Below, one piece after another: positions 22,851 through 32,909 of a stretch of 64,000 nucleotides of DNA; positions within the stretch are counted from its first letter, which is position 1; the number at the start of each line of letters is the position of its first letter. The notes below the pieces were generated by a model. It saw only the letters and a program-made list of their open reading frames with translations. It was not told where the DNA came from and ran no database searches. Made by a program: the position numbers and the translations under genes. Source of the stretch: Reticulitermes speratus (taxonomy: Eukaryota; Arthropoda; Insecta; Blattodea; Rhinotermitidae); the NCBI GenBank assembly GCA_021186555.1, contig JAJKFL010000006.1, positions 37,197,478 through 37,261,477 of the forward strand, in the 5' to 3' direction.

Positions 22851-25764
22851 TTTACAATTATAATGCTAATATGAGGGCACGTGTGAGCATAGTGTGAGGA
22901 TGCTGTTTTACTGTCTGTCTGGTGCGGAAAGTGAGCACTGTACGCTATAATCTGCGTTCTCACTATAACAGTGTTTTAGTTTAAATTGGTGGAATGAAAT
23001 ACGGTTATGTGTTGTGTAAATCTGAAGTTTACGTGGTGGGAATAATAGGCTGTTTAACTTGTGGTCTCGTTGTGCAAAGGAAAGGCGTAATTTAGGCCTT
23101 TTGAAATTAACAAATGCCTTCCCTATGGAAGTAGCCTGCATAGAGAATCCCCAGAGCTAGCCGACTGTGGGAGACCCTGCGGCCGTCAGCAGACTTGAAC
23201 GCCCTCAGTCTTAGACGCAGGAAGACAAAACAGGAAGCGGGCTAAGTGGGGGTAGTGCAAGTCCAGTATAAGCAGGTGTTCATGGCGCAGAGCAACAGTT
23301 GGATTTGTTCTTTGTTCGAGCCAGCTTAGAAAAGGCATACAGTGACTAAAGATCGCTGAAGTTTATTTCCAGTCCGGTGTGTAATTTAACCTGCCGTAAT
23401 AATAAGAATAATGACACAGTGAAAAATAAATTTAATTTCGGCGATGAATTTATTTGAACTGTTATATGAGTGCAAGCGGGTAACAGTGCATCAAAAGCTA
23501 AGGCACTGCTACCACAGCCAGCTACGTCCTATCAACTAGTTATCCCTGAATATTCCTTGAGGCTTATCGATCCCGAAGGAGGGCTGCAACGTGGTCGGGG
23601 GTTAAACCCGGGGGCGACACCAGCTAGAAGTGTGGGGCTATTGAAACCTTCATTTTCGTGTCCCATTTTGTATTTTCTCAGCACCGAAATTTCATTAAAA
23701 GTTATCAATATATGGTAAGATATGTGATGAGATAAAATATGTTGTAGGTCTGTGGAATGAAATTCATTGTTCTGTAATTTTTAAACAAACATGGCTCTCC
23801 TGACATGAATAAGAGATCGAAAGATTTAGTACTAATAATATAAAAATATCATGGTTGTGTCAGGCAGCTTTATGTGTGTTTTTATAAGAATACTTACAAC
23901 AAAACCCAAGAAGAGTTTTAAATAGTCGGTGAACTACTGAAATTGAAAGTGATCAACATCTCGGCTTTACTGCCACTTACACTACTGCGGAATTCGTATA
24001 TCAGCAGCACTGTTATTTTTTAGTAAGCTATGACGAAAAAACTGTGTTACCTAAAGCACAAACTGATGTCGGTGGAATGCAAGAGTGTTTGCTTTTGACA
24101 GGTATTATGTTGTCGGTAATTCATGAAATTTTCTTGTTCACATGATTTTGCATATGAATTTTTTTCAATCATCTCTTAGCATGTGAAAGATATTAGCCAC
24201 ATATAGGGCCTACTGCTCAACGTGTGTCGCTGGAACCGAAATTCGCCAGAAAAGCACAAATTGATACTCGTACAAGTTTTACAAGACACTCCAACTGATT
24301 CATTAGACCTGGGACAGATATTTCATTTGAAGTCGTCCTACTTTGGCGAGGGTTAAATATATTTGCTGCACGAAAGCCCCAAGTAATATGGCTCCTTTAC
24401 CTTCTGGGGGCCAGGGAAGTACTCTCCCAATTACCTCATTTTTCAGATAGCCTTGTTCTTCTTGCAGTTTTTAATTCGTGGTCAGTTGTCCCACTGGGAA
24501 ATAGGTCATTCTTGTCACGCAAACTAGTCGGCAGTGTTAGGGCGACATTAGCGACATTAGCAATATGTGGCAGAACGAAAAACCTACGAGTAGCCGGTAG
24601 TCGCGTATTACGCAACATGAAACTAATCACGGGAGTGAAGTTATGACGCAAAACGGGGATTAAGTGACGGTTTTTATGCAATTACCTTGGAAGGAAGCGG
24701 CACAGGCGTTTTCATAGCGCGTCTGACCACAAGTTTAGTCCAGGTAGTGACCGTGACTTTCGGATAGAAGGAATTAAAGAGCTCGCAATTAATAGAAATA
24801 TTGTTTGTAGGCGTCTGATATCAAAGCTACCCGTATGTTGCCATTTCTCAAAAGGTTATTAAGATGCTTTCAGAATTTGTGAACTTAAGTTAAGCCTTTT
24901 AATAAAAAATTGGTAAAAACTGACACACGTTTAGACAGTTATACCTCTGGAAAATTTAATTGTAAGTTCTTTTGTTTTAGATTAATAGTTAAATAAATAA
25001 TCACTACTTACTGGCCTTTTGTGAAACTTTTACTTCAGTGTGAATTCATAGATAACGCTATGAATAATGTGGGAATCCTCCTTATTCTGACGAGTAACTG
25101 GTTCTAGTAATGTTCAAAATTGTATCTTAACTTCTGGATATTTTTCATGTTACTTATGTATATTTCTGAAATTCTAGTAGCTACGTCTTCTATCGCAAGA
25201 TGTTCGTACTTAATGAGGCTTGAAATAAAATTTTGTGTACGGTCACGCAAGAGAAAACAAAACCCATTTCTGTCGGATGTTGAAAGTCAATAGTCCATAA
25301 AAATGAGTTCACTGGAAGGGTTATTACATATTTGCACAGGTTTGGTAAAATACATCGCTGTGCATATTCAATTCCTTATACATAGAACGAAGCCGATTTG
25401 AGTCGTTTTTATGTAAGCTTAAGGATGATTAAAACTGGTTTATGAAATGCAGCATTTGGCGTTATTAACGGTGATGATTGTGAAGATCGCCGTCTTCTGG
25501 GATTTGAGGGCGTATAGTCTGATACACATTTATTTAGAAATTATTACAAGAAAAGTGGTTAACATTTCTTTTCCTTATGCGGGAGGCCTCGACTTCGAAT
25601 CCTGGCCCCGGAAACACGTCTTCAGAATGAGGCTTTATGAGGTTTGTTTTTATAGTCCCTTGAAGCAAATACTAGGGCAGTATTTTAAAATACGCCACTT
25701 CCGCAACCAAATATACAACTAAAGAAACCATGTGAAACATAAGAGAATATTCAGTTTCATTATC
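22851..25764. other. Unassigned intergenic DNA
   Basis: No supported gene. GC-richer patches at 23140-23280 and 23490-23640 may be old repeat copies, but nothing else in the window matches them. Confidence 0.4.
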
Positions 25765-25985
25765 TGCAGCCGCTCGCTTGCTGGGATTGTGGGTTTGAAT
25801 CCCACCAGGGGCCTGGATATCTGTCTGTCTGTGTTGTGTGTTGTCATCTAGAGGTTTCTGTGTCGGGCTGATCACTCGCCCAGAGGAGTCCTACCAAGTG
25901 TCGTGTGTCAAAAATGAGTCTGATCGTGAAGCCTCGACAATGAGGAGGCCCTGGCCCGCTAGGGGCTGTTGCGCCATGGAAAAAA
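25765..25985 (+). mobile_element. tRNA-Leu-like SINE, 5'-truncated
   Basis: Starts inside the tRNA-like head (GCCGCTCGCTTGCTGGGAT), with B box GTGGGTTTGAATCCC, body GTTGTGTGTTGTCATCTAGA and GAGGAGTCCTACCAAGTG, and the end GGGGCTGTTGCGCCATGG plus A-tail. Confidence 0.85.
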
Positions 25986-28207
25986 ATGGACTATGAATTA
26001 CGCACTATACTGTTAGTGGATTGTACAAATTTTCAGCCCTTCCTTTCTCCCCTTTCAAGGCCATTAAAGTATTGTGCATACATTCTGCCGACGATCAGGA
26101 TGAATTCTTTCCGATTTATGGCAGAACTGTCCCTTCGGAATAAAATAATATATTTTGGCAATCCAGCGGATTTTTTTACCGATCTTCATCAAAAATAATT
26201 TCAATAACTTTAATAACGTAATTATAGTATGCATTAAGCTGTAATTCTGCGTAGCTAAACTTCTTTTCTTCGAAAGTAGATGTTATAACACCCGTTCTAT
26301 CATACCTTTGACCGCTGAAAATTTCTTTCCGTACTGGTAACATTTTGTTATCGTGTATAACAACGTAGTAATGACAGAAGAACAAATATTAAATTCTAAT
26401 AGGAATCTTCTACCGTAAAACATAGAGTACAGCCTACAAAGGATTAAAACTTGTTCAAATAGTTAAGGTATTTATGGATTATATCCTTCTATATTATCGT
26501 TCTATACGAAATTATTTCTTTCTTTCTTTTTTCGTTTACCGTTAATGACAGCCAGCCATTCTGAAAAGAAAAAAGAAGTAGAGCCGTTAGTAGACTAGTA
26601 ATTGTAACTCAGGAAATGCTTATATATAATTGCTGTATAAATAACATCAAACCACATTTCGTGCCATCATCGTGAATGTGCTTCGTTAGTCCTGCATATT
26701 GATAAGAAAGTGACCTACATTCACATCCCCTGAAGTGTGTATCCATGCTTGCTGCTCATAAGTCATGCAACAGGACTGTACTTTCTTCTTTCTTCGTGTC
26801 ATTCCCTAAACAGAACGCTGCCAATCAGTTGCCAGCAATACTGCTTCGATCCTCAGCTGGGAGCCCGGCCATCCTGACCTGTTTTCTTGTACTGTACGTG
26901 CCTCTTCCATATACAGATTTCTATTCAGTATAATCGTTTTCTAATTCAACCTTATATAAAATATGCATTTGGGAAACATTTTTAAATACAGAGAACCAAA
27001 TTTAACGTATTTGCTGCGATGTACTAGCTGCCGATGGAAATGTTATTTCCTTGCTGAATTATCATTGATTTATTTAACGAGACTTTTTAAAGCGTAGTGC
27101 ATACCATCGAATGGTAAGTTGATTTTAAATGTGAAACTCTAAAGGGACGCCTATGATACATTTTATGGTTGTATGCTGACATTTTCCAGAACGTACTGAA
27201 GAAAACCACAGAATAATAAATTTTGGATAGATGGTTTCTGGGCCGAGATCAGCATAAGTGACGTATTCAAAACGAAGATGGATGCCCAACCACTTGACTG
27301 CAATGTTCACTCCCCACGTTTAGTCCATAAACCTATATTTTCACTTCACAAATGAAAAATACCTCAACACTGTGAAACGATTTCCCATATTTACCGTCAT
27401 TGTTAAAACAAGAATGAAATTCTTAGGTTTCATAAGGCTGCGGGCACACTAACCAGACGGAATCCAGTCTAGTCAGTCGAGTTTGTCTCAGTAAGATGTA
27501 ACAAATGCATCTCAATTTGTTTTACATAAAATTCTTGTAACACTGCATGAGTAGAGCAAAGTAAACCTCAGGGTTTGCCTTTTGCAGTACTTTCGAATAA
27601 ATCAGACTCTGTTCGTTTACAGTGCCAGCAGCCTTAATCGTAAGTTTTCTGTTCCTGTAGTGTCATCATTTAACGTATAACATTCCGACCATTATGATGA
27701 TGAAAAGTGTAATAGACGATTATAAGAATGTACAGAAATGTTCATACCCAAGAGAGGATTCGGATCTAAATCCCCACCGTCCCCTATCTCGAAAGCCAAA
27801 TATGTCATAAAGTGGGTGTCAGAAGCTGAAAAACTAATGTTAAAGTTTACAATGCCTATTTAAGTCCATGGCCGGAAGATTAGGACATATCAATCTTTTT
27901 CCGCGGGTGCAGGAGAATTGTGCAATGTACCTTTAATACATGCCGCAACATTTCCCTTCCACGCCATTCCTTTTGTGCTATGATCACTCTCTTATGTGAT
28001 TAATAATTATGTAACGGGTGCTGTCGCTCAGTAGGCCAGGCTATTGAGAACAAGCCCGTTGGTAATCGTAGCTAAGCAGGTTCTCCTATCTATTGTTGGT
28101 AAAGCCGCCACCAGCTAGTAACTCAATACTAGCAACAATATTTTATGTTCCACTTATATTACCTGGAATATATAGGTCTCTGTCGCAGTTAATCAAAACT
28201 GGTAAGA
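25986..28207. other. Unassigned intergenic DNA up to the TIR element
   Basis: No supported gene. A short CAGTAGGCCAGG and GTAATCGTAGCTAAGCAGG block at 28020-28130 may be a repeat remnant interrupted by the element insertion. Confidence 0.4.
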
Positions 28208-28213
28208 AACGTA

Positions 28214-28414
28214 AGTAGTTAATGGGCAGGTATAGTCCAAAATGGCGGCGACGCCCTGCGTCTGCGTCTGGACGCCGTGAGTGGTGTATAGTGCCTTTGA
28301 GATTAAAGATTGACGTAAGTTGTAGTGTGTAAGGCGCCGCCCTTCGTGGGTGATGGATGAAAATGGGGACGACGCCCCGCGTCGGTGTCTCGACGTGGTA
28401 TTTGAGTTTAAGGT
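28214..28414 (+). repeat. Left terminal inverted repeat
   Basis: About 201 bp, matching 32704-32903 in reverse complement at about 96%. It contains the motif AAATGGnGnCGACGCCCnGC twice; a third, weaker iteration lies just inside the TIR at 28473-28500. Immediately inside it is a (GT)n run. Confidence 0.92.
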
Positions 28415-28444
28415 AAGTGTGTGTGTGTGTGTGTGTGTGTGTGT
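28415..28444. repeat. (GT)n microsatellite at the inner TIR edge
   Basis: A GT run of about 28 bp beginning where similarity to the right TIR ends. Confidence 0.9.
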
Positions 28445-28500
28445 AGTGGAATGTAATGTTGTTGTATATAGAAAAGAAATGGCGAAGACGCCCTGCGTCG

Positions 28501-28945
28501 ATTGTAGACGTCGTCGTAGATTGAACGTCGCGGTCCACAGTGGGTACGTGTTTATGGGATTGCAAGTTTTGTGTCACGAAAACCTTTTTTGCGACTATCA
28601 GCAAGTTTGCAGAAAGACAGAGAGGAAGCTATGGAGAATGTAGAGATGGAGATATAGTCGCTGTACGAGAGAGACGGATGTATGTATACTTGTATGGTTT
28701 CGAGTGAGACGGTCTATTTAGCGTAAGAACAGATTCGTTCACCTTGGAAAGTTCGTTTACCTTGGGTAACAAATCAGCTGGTGTTATTTACGCTACGAGA
28801 GACGTATTGTAAGGAATATGCACACAAGTTGTATGGGTTCATAGTGCATAAGGATTTGTATACCAGATTTTTTTTTCACATACACATTATCGTATTGTGT
28901 TAATATTGGTTCAGGGATACATGAAGTGTGTTCAGTATAGTTTTA

Positions 28946-28980
<35 letters not shown>

Positions 28981-29642
28981 GAGTAGTCGAATTTTCTTAT
29001 TGTGTTTTATTAATATAAGTTACATGAATTCAGGTTAAATGATGCTGTATGAAGTGTATGCAATACACATAAAGTCTAAGGTTACATGAGAAGTGAATGA
29101 TTACACGTGATAGATATATGAATGAGGGACGCCCACAATATTCACACAGTATATATTATATATATATGTCACAGCATATTGCTTGAACAGATATGTGGAA
29201 AGAGAGAGTGTAGTACAGTAGCTGTTCATAACATTTACGTGAGCGGGTCGTTAAATGTGAAGAGTAGCCGCTCGCACGTAGCGTAAGGCCACATCTGATG
29301 CCATCCCCTTTAGAGTCGGAGGTTGCCTGATGCAGACTGAGCAGGAACAAGCAGCAGCAGCAGTAGCAACAAGAGGCCGAAGCTGACAACTTACCTGTAC
29401 TTGTACAAGAAAATTAACTGAGGTATACAGTAATCATAAGCGGTCGACACCCACACGTCACTCGTGGCCCTGGGATGTTTAACGTATATTAGCTTGGATA
29501 ACGAGGGATGTATCAGGACAGCGTATTTACAGAAGGAATAGGAGTAAGAGTTCCAGATATGGCGTACCCGATATAGGTTAGCGCGAGGGCCGCACTTAAG
29601 TCGGCACTGTATAAATCAGTAAAACCTGTTTTGTTTTGTGTG
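28501..29642. other. Non-coding left interior of the TIR element
   Basis: No coding signal found. It contains a (TA)n run at 28949-28977 and another short TA patch near 29155. The (CAG/TAG)-like patch at 29345-29375 is short. Confidence 0.5.
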
Positions 29643-30783
29643 TTAGTGCTCGAGACGTATGCACTTCACCTCGCGAGATATCTCGAACAGAGCCTTCTCG
29701 CAATGAGCGCACCAAAACGCTCCTTCTGCAGGACGAGCGAGACCTACGAATTCACCTGAGGATGTGAAGCTGTTCTGGGTGCGGGTCATCCACACGTCCC
29801 GCAGTTGCGCATTGATGGCAGGCACGCACATTTCGTGATACCTCTGCTGCGAGATAGGTCCTATACTGCTATACCAGAAACGTATAGATATTGGATGTGG
29901 GAACGGACAGAGATTGTTGATGGAAACACGGGATCGAGGCCATCTGAACCAGACGTACTTATACATGTCGTATGTCGTGTCTGGATCGAAACGAAAATTT
30001 TGAATGTCATAAACGAAACGAAACAATTTGTGACGCAGAGGCCTTCAGTGACGGTGGTTGACGTCCACACGCCGTGCAGGTGCACGGGTCAGGGCTCCTT
30101 GCACTGCAAGTTGACGTCATGTATACCTTCAAACATCTCGCACGCCCTACGGACCGCGAGACCGTACCCATTGCTCGAGGCCATGTAGTGCGTTAGATAC
30201 ATTACCTTCTCGCGAGGCGAGCCAGGTCCAACCGTGATGGCATGGTTCATAAAATAGTGGGAAAAAGAATCCCATATATAATTTACGAAGTCCAGATTAG
30301 ATCGCGGACCGCAAGGATAGACGCTGTCGATACAGTGTATTTTAATCAATTTTGCCATGTCACCCTGCGAACAGTGTATACGAGATACTGGCCCGAGTAG
30401 AAAACAGGTAAAGTTATTAGTTCAAAATGAAAATCACATATCGAAAATCGGACATCTGCGTCTTCTGTGGTACGATTAGTTACGCAAAGTATTGTATTTG
30501 CCATTTCGGAATTTATCAGGAGAGGGTATGCCACGTATATGGCGACGTCATAAGAATCAGGAAAGACACCCGCCATGAAAGTGGCGTACTCACCCGCCAC
30601 CGCGCAACACATACCAGCACAGTGGAATATCCATAACAACGCTTCTAAAAGCGCCTGTGTGGGCGAATCGGCCGCCGGTATGAATTCCGACACCCAAGTC
30701 GCGTTGCCAGCCTCGGCACAGATGGCATCGTGAATGTCTGTGAGCTTGCTTGTCCCTGTGAAAGGTCTCCCACCGAGACGCAT
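29643..30783 (-). pseudogene. Broken minus-strand gene of the TIR element, unknown family
   Basis: One ancestral protein of roughly 380 residues can be followed through four frame pieces. The N-terminal piece is 30783-30346, with TDIHDAICAEAGNATWVSEF and HCAGMCCAVAGEYATFMAGV. The middle piece is 30358-30089 (PCGPRSNLDFVNYIWDSF). A short piece at about 30088-30026 has a CTCTAC cysteine cluster and PPSLKASA. The C-terminal piece is 30026-29643, with QRYHEMCVPAINAQLRD and CAHCEKALFEI, a CxxC pair. Frames change near 30350, 30090 and 30026. I recall similar proteins scattered in arthropod genomes but cannot name a family. The two cysteine clusters suggest zinc binding, which is an inference. It is antisense to PolB and ends about 1.2 kb inside the left TIR. 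Confidence 0.6.
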
Positions 30784-30910
30784 ATTTGTTTTTTCTTTTT
30801 ACGTGACTGCAAAACAAAAAGAAATGCCATGTTTTACAAGGTGAGTCATTCGAGAGAGAGGAGGAAAGCGTTTGTCTTTTCGCAGACGCCGTGGTATATC
30901 AACTTAAACT

Positions 30911-31153
30911 TTAATGGCCATTATTGATTGAGACAATATCGGGGTCGGTAAAAACGTCGGTGTAGCGTTTGGCCAGATATACACGCACGACGTCCACTGA
31001 AGATTCCCTAACAGTGAGGAGAATGGAAACTCCATATTTCGTCTCCACCCTCTCGGCTCTGAGCACGGGATATTCTTTGTTCTTCTGTAATGAGCTTATA
31101 GTTACAGGGCGGTTGGATGAGGCCTCCTTAAACCTTCTGACTACGTCTTCCAT
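30911..31153 (-). CDS. Small 80-residue ORF of the TIR element, unknown
   Basis: Reads MEDVVRRFKEASSNRPV..., then KNKEYPVLRAERVETKYGVS, ILLTVRESS, a RVYLAKRYTDVFTDPDI segment and a short INNGH end. The pattern (YPVLRAeRVeTKYGvSILLT followed by VYLpKRY-DvftD-DI) belongs to a small protein type I have seen repeatedly in arthropod sequences. The alternating beta-like blocks would suit a small nucleic-acid-binding fold, but this is speculation. The frame is intact, unlike its neighbours, although the C-terminus may be shortened. It lies upstream of, and in the same direction as, the broken minus-strand gene, with about 130 bp between them. Confidence 0.55.
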   Translation of the reverse strand: MEDVVRRFKEASSNRPVTISSLQKNKEYPVLRAERVETKYGVSILLTVRESSVDVVRVYLAKRYTDVFTDPDIVSINNGH

Positions 31154-31884
31154 CTGTAAAGAATATATATCATGTCTGTGGTGTAGTAGTAATATGAATA
31201 GTGCATATGTTGGTATAATAAAATTTTAATTAGTAACAAGATGTACGGTGAATACAACGTGAAGAAATATGAATAGTACATGAATAGTACGTAGTTGTAG
31301 CAATAGCGATTGCTTACCTCAAAACAGTGAAGACGAAATGCGGTGAATGCAACACTGATGTTTTTGGGTGGCGATGTAAAGACGATCACACACCTTCAGC
31401 AGCAACAGCAGCAGTTGTAGAAGATGATGATGAATGCACAATAGTTCCTGTAGGACTTTGCAGACAGAATGGTTTCCAGATGCTTGAAACAAGACGATAT
31501 ATAGGACGATTAGAACTGTCGACCGTGATTATTCACTCAAACGCCACCTGTGAGTCTCACAAAAGTGCTGATGTTTTCGTTTTCACGGAAAAAAAAAAGT
31601 GATGATATTATTGTTTTAACTGCACCTGCATTTAACATACACACACACACACACTGACGTTAAGGAGGAGGGGATGAAGCATATATAATGGACTGAAAGA
31701 CACACCGTTATAAGCGTCTCGGAAGAAAGAAAAACAACATTTTTAGCAACTGTAGCAGCATCAATAATAGCCGTAACAGAGGTAAGGAAAGCCTACTGTA
31801 TGTGTGTATTAGTGTGTGTGTGGTGTGTGTGTGTGTGTGTGTTAGAAGCTATTATCCCAGCGGGGTTTTTTTTGTTTGTTGTGG
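31154..31884. other. Divergent intergenic region of the TIR element
   Basis: The region lies between the minus-strand genes and the plus-strand polymerase, so it probably held both promoters. The plus-strand frame at 31327-31602 has no recognisable motif. CA and GT microsatellites lie near 31640 and at 31812-31842. Confidence 0.45.
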
Positions 31885-31888
31885 CAGA

Positions 31889-32706
31889 ATGTCGCGCAAA
31901 TTCACGATTCTGAATGACAGCAGACGGCATTACAGTCGCTTCAATGCTGACGTACGTCAGTTGAGGGTTCGACTTGAGCCTACTGCTTCAGGCAGTGGCG
32001 ATGATGATGATGATGATAAATAATAATAATAATAATCCCGCCCAACAATTCGCGAGTAGTGTGGACGAACTGTTCGACTATGCGTTACGCGATCTGAAAG
32101 CTGGTGATATGGTAGGGATTTCTATACACAATGAGGACAATCATAACGATAGACCCATAGGCCTGAGTTTCAGGAGACGGGACCAGATATCGCGAGACGT
32201 GCTGTGAAGCGTGTTTGAGAGGGTGACGCAATCAAACGCCAGATTTAACGCGCTGGACAAGCTCACTTTTAGCGTGGATTCGGTGAAGATGCCAGTTGGG
32301 TTTGGTGAAAGGGCCTTGAAAACCAGAGGTAGACCGCTGTCCGTGATGGCTCACCTCAAACGTAGTATAGTGAAATTAGTGACTGAGGAAAACTGTCTCG
32401 CGCACGCGCTACTAATCGCTGTAGCAAGACTGACGAACGACCCGAATTACACCGCGTACAGAAAGGGCCGAAAGATCCTCCTTAAAGTCCGCGAGCTGTT
32501 GGAAGTGACTGGCGTGTATCTGAGTAATGGCGGCAGTATACCCGAATTGAATGTCTTTCAGCGTCACTTCTCGCAGTATAAGATAGTGGTTTATTCGGGC
32601 CTGACATGTGACAGCATAATGTACGAAGGTCAAGTGACGTCACATCTCAGGTTAAATCTACTGTACGATGGCGAGCATTATAACGTAATAACTAATTTGA
32701 CTGACC
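31889..32706 (+). pseudogene. DNA polymerase B N-terminal fragment (Polinton/bidnavirus type)
   Basis: The three frame pieces are 31889-32023 (begins MSRKFTILNDSRRHYSRFN), 32041-32204 (ends RRRDQISRDVL) and 32208-32706. The last includes LKRSIVKLVTEENCLAHALL, NDPNYTAYRKGRKILL, GGSIPELNVFQ, YKIVVYSGLTCDSIMYEGQV and EHYNVITNLT. This CLAHALiiA...HYnVItnLT region is the N-terminal domain that precedes the exonuclease and polymerase domains in Polinton-type, protein-primed PolB. A (GAT)n(AAT)n expansion breaks the frame at 31999-32036, and a TGA stops it at 32205-32207. The exonuclease and palm domains are absent, because the frame enters the right TIR just after HYNVITNLT and stops at 32943-32945, outside the element. 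No polymerase activity is possible from this copy. Confidence 0.72.
31999..32036. repeat. (GAT)n(AAT)n microsatellite inside the PolB frame
   Basis: Trinucleotide runs that introduce a stop and a frame change in the polymerase fragment. Confidence 0.88.
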
Positions 32707-32903
32707 TTAAACTCAAATACCACGTCGAGACACCGACGCGGGACGTTGTCCCCATTTTCATCCATCACCCACGAAGGGCGGCGCCCTACACACTACAACT
32801 TACGTCAACTTTAATCTCAAAGGCACTATACATCACTCATGGCGTCCAGACGCAGACGCAGGGCATCGCCGCCATTTTGGACTATACCTGCCCATTAACT
32901 ACT
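32704..32903 (-). repeat. Right terminal inverted repeat
   Basis: Reverse complement of 28214-28414. Most differences from the left copy are C/T or G/A transitions, several at CpG sites, consistent with methylation-driven decay after insertion. Confidence 0.92.
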
Positions 32904-32909
32904 ATCGTA

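Larger units (their letters stand above)
28214..32903 (+). mobile_element. 4.69-kb TIR element with Polinton-type PolB fragment
   Basis: A complete, delimited element. Its ends are AGTAGTTAATGGGCAGG and the reverse complement. The ~200-bp terminal repeats (28214-28414 and 32704-32903) differ at about seven positions plus one indel. The 6-bp flanks are AACGTA on the left and ATCGTA on the right, an imperfect target duplication. Polintons/Mavericks are known for 6-bp duplications, AG-starting ends and a protein-primed DNA polymerase B, and the plus-strand gene here is the N-terminal part of such a polymerase. Polintons are usually 15-20 kb and also carry an integrase, a packaging ATPase and capsid genes, none of which I see. 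This is therefore a deletion derivative or a small separate lineage; bidnaviruses, whose PolB derives from Polintons, are a third option. All genes inside are broken. Confidence 0.85.

Noticed and set aside
28143..28604. 153-codon minus-strand ORF
   Set aside because: It spans the left TIR and the GT microsatellite; the same DNA in the right TIR is read differently. A TIR shadow.
29805..30188. 127-codon plus-strand ORF in the TIR element
   Set aside because: Antisense of the broken minus-strand gene, whose protein blocks are much more convincing.
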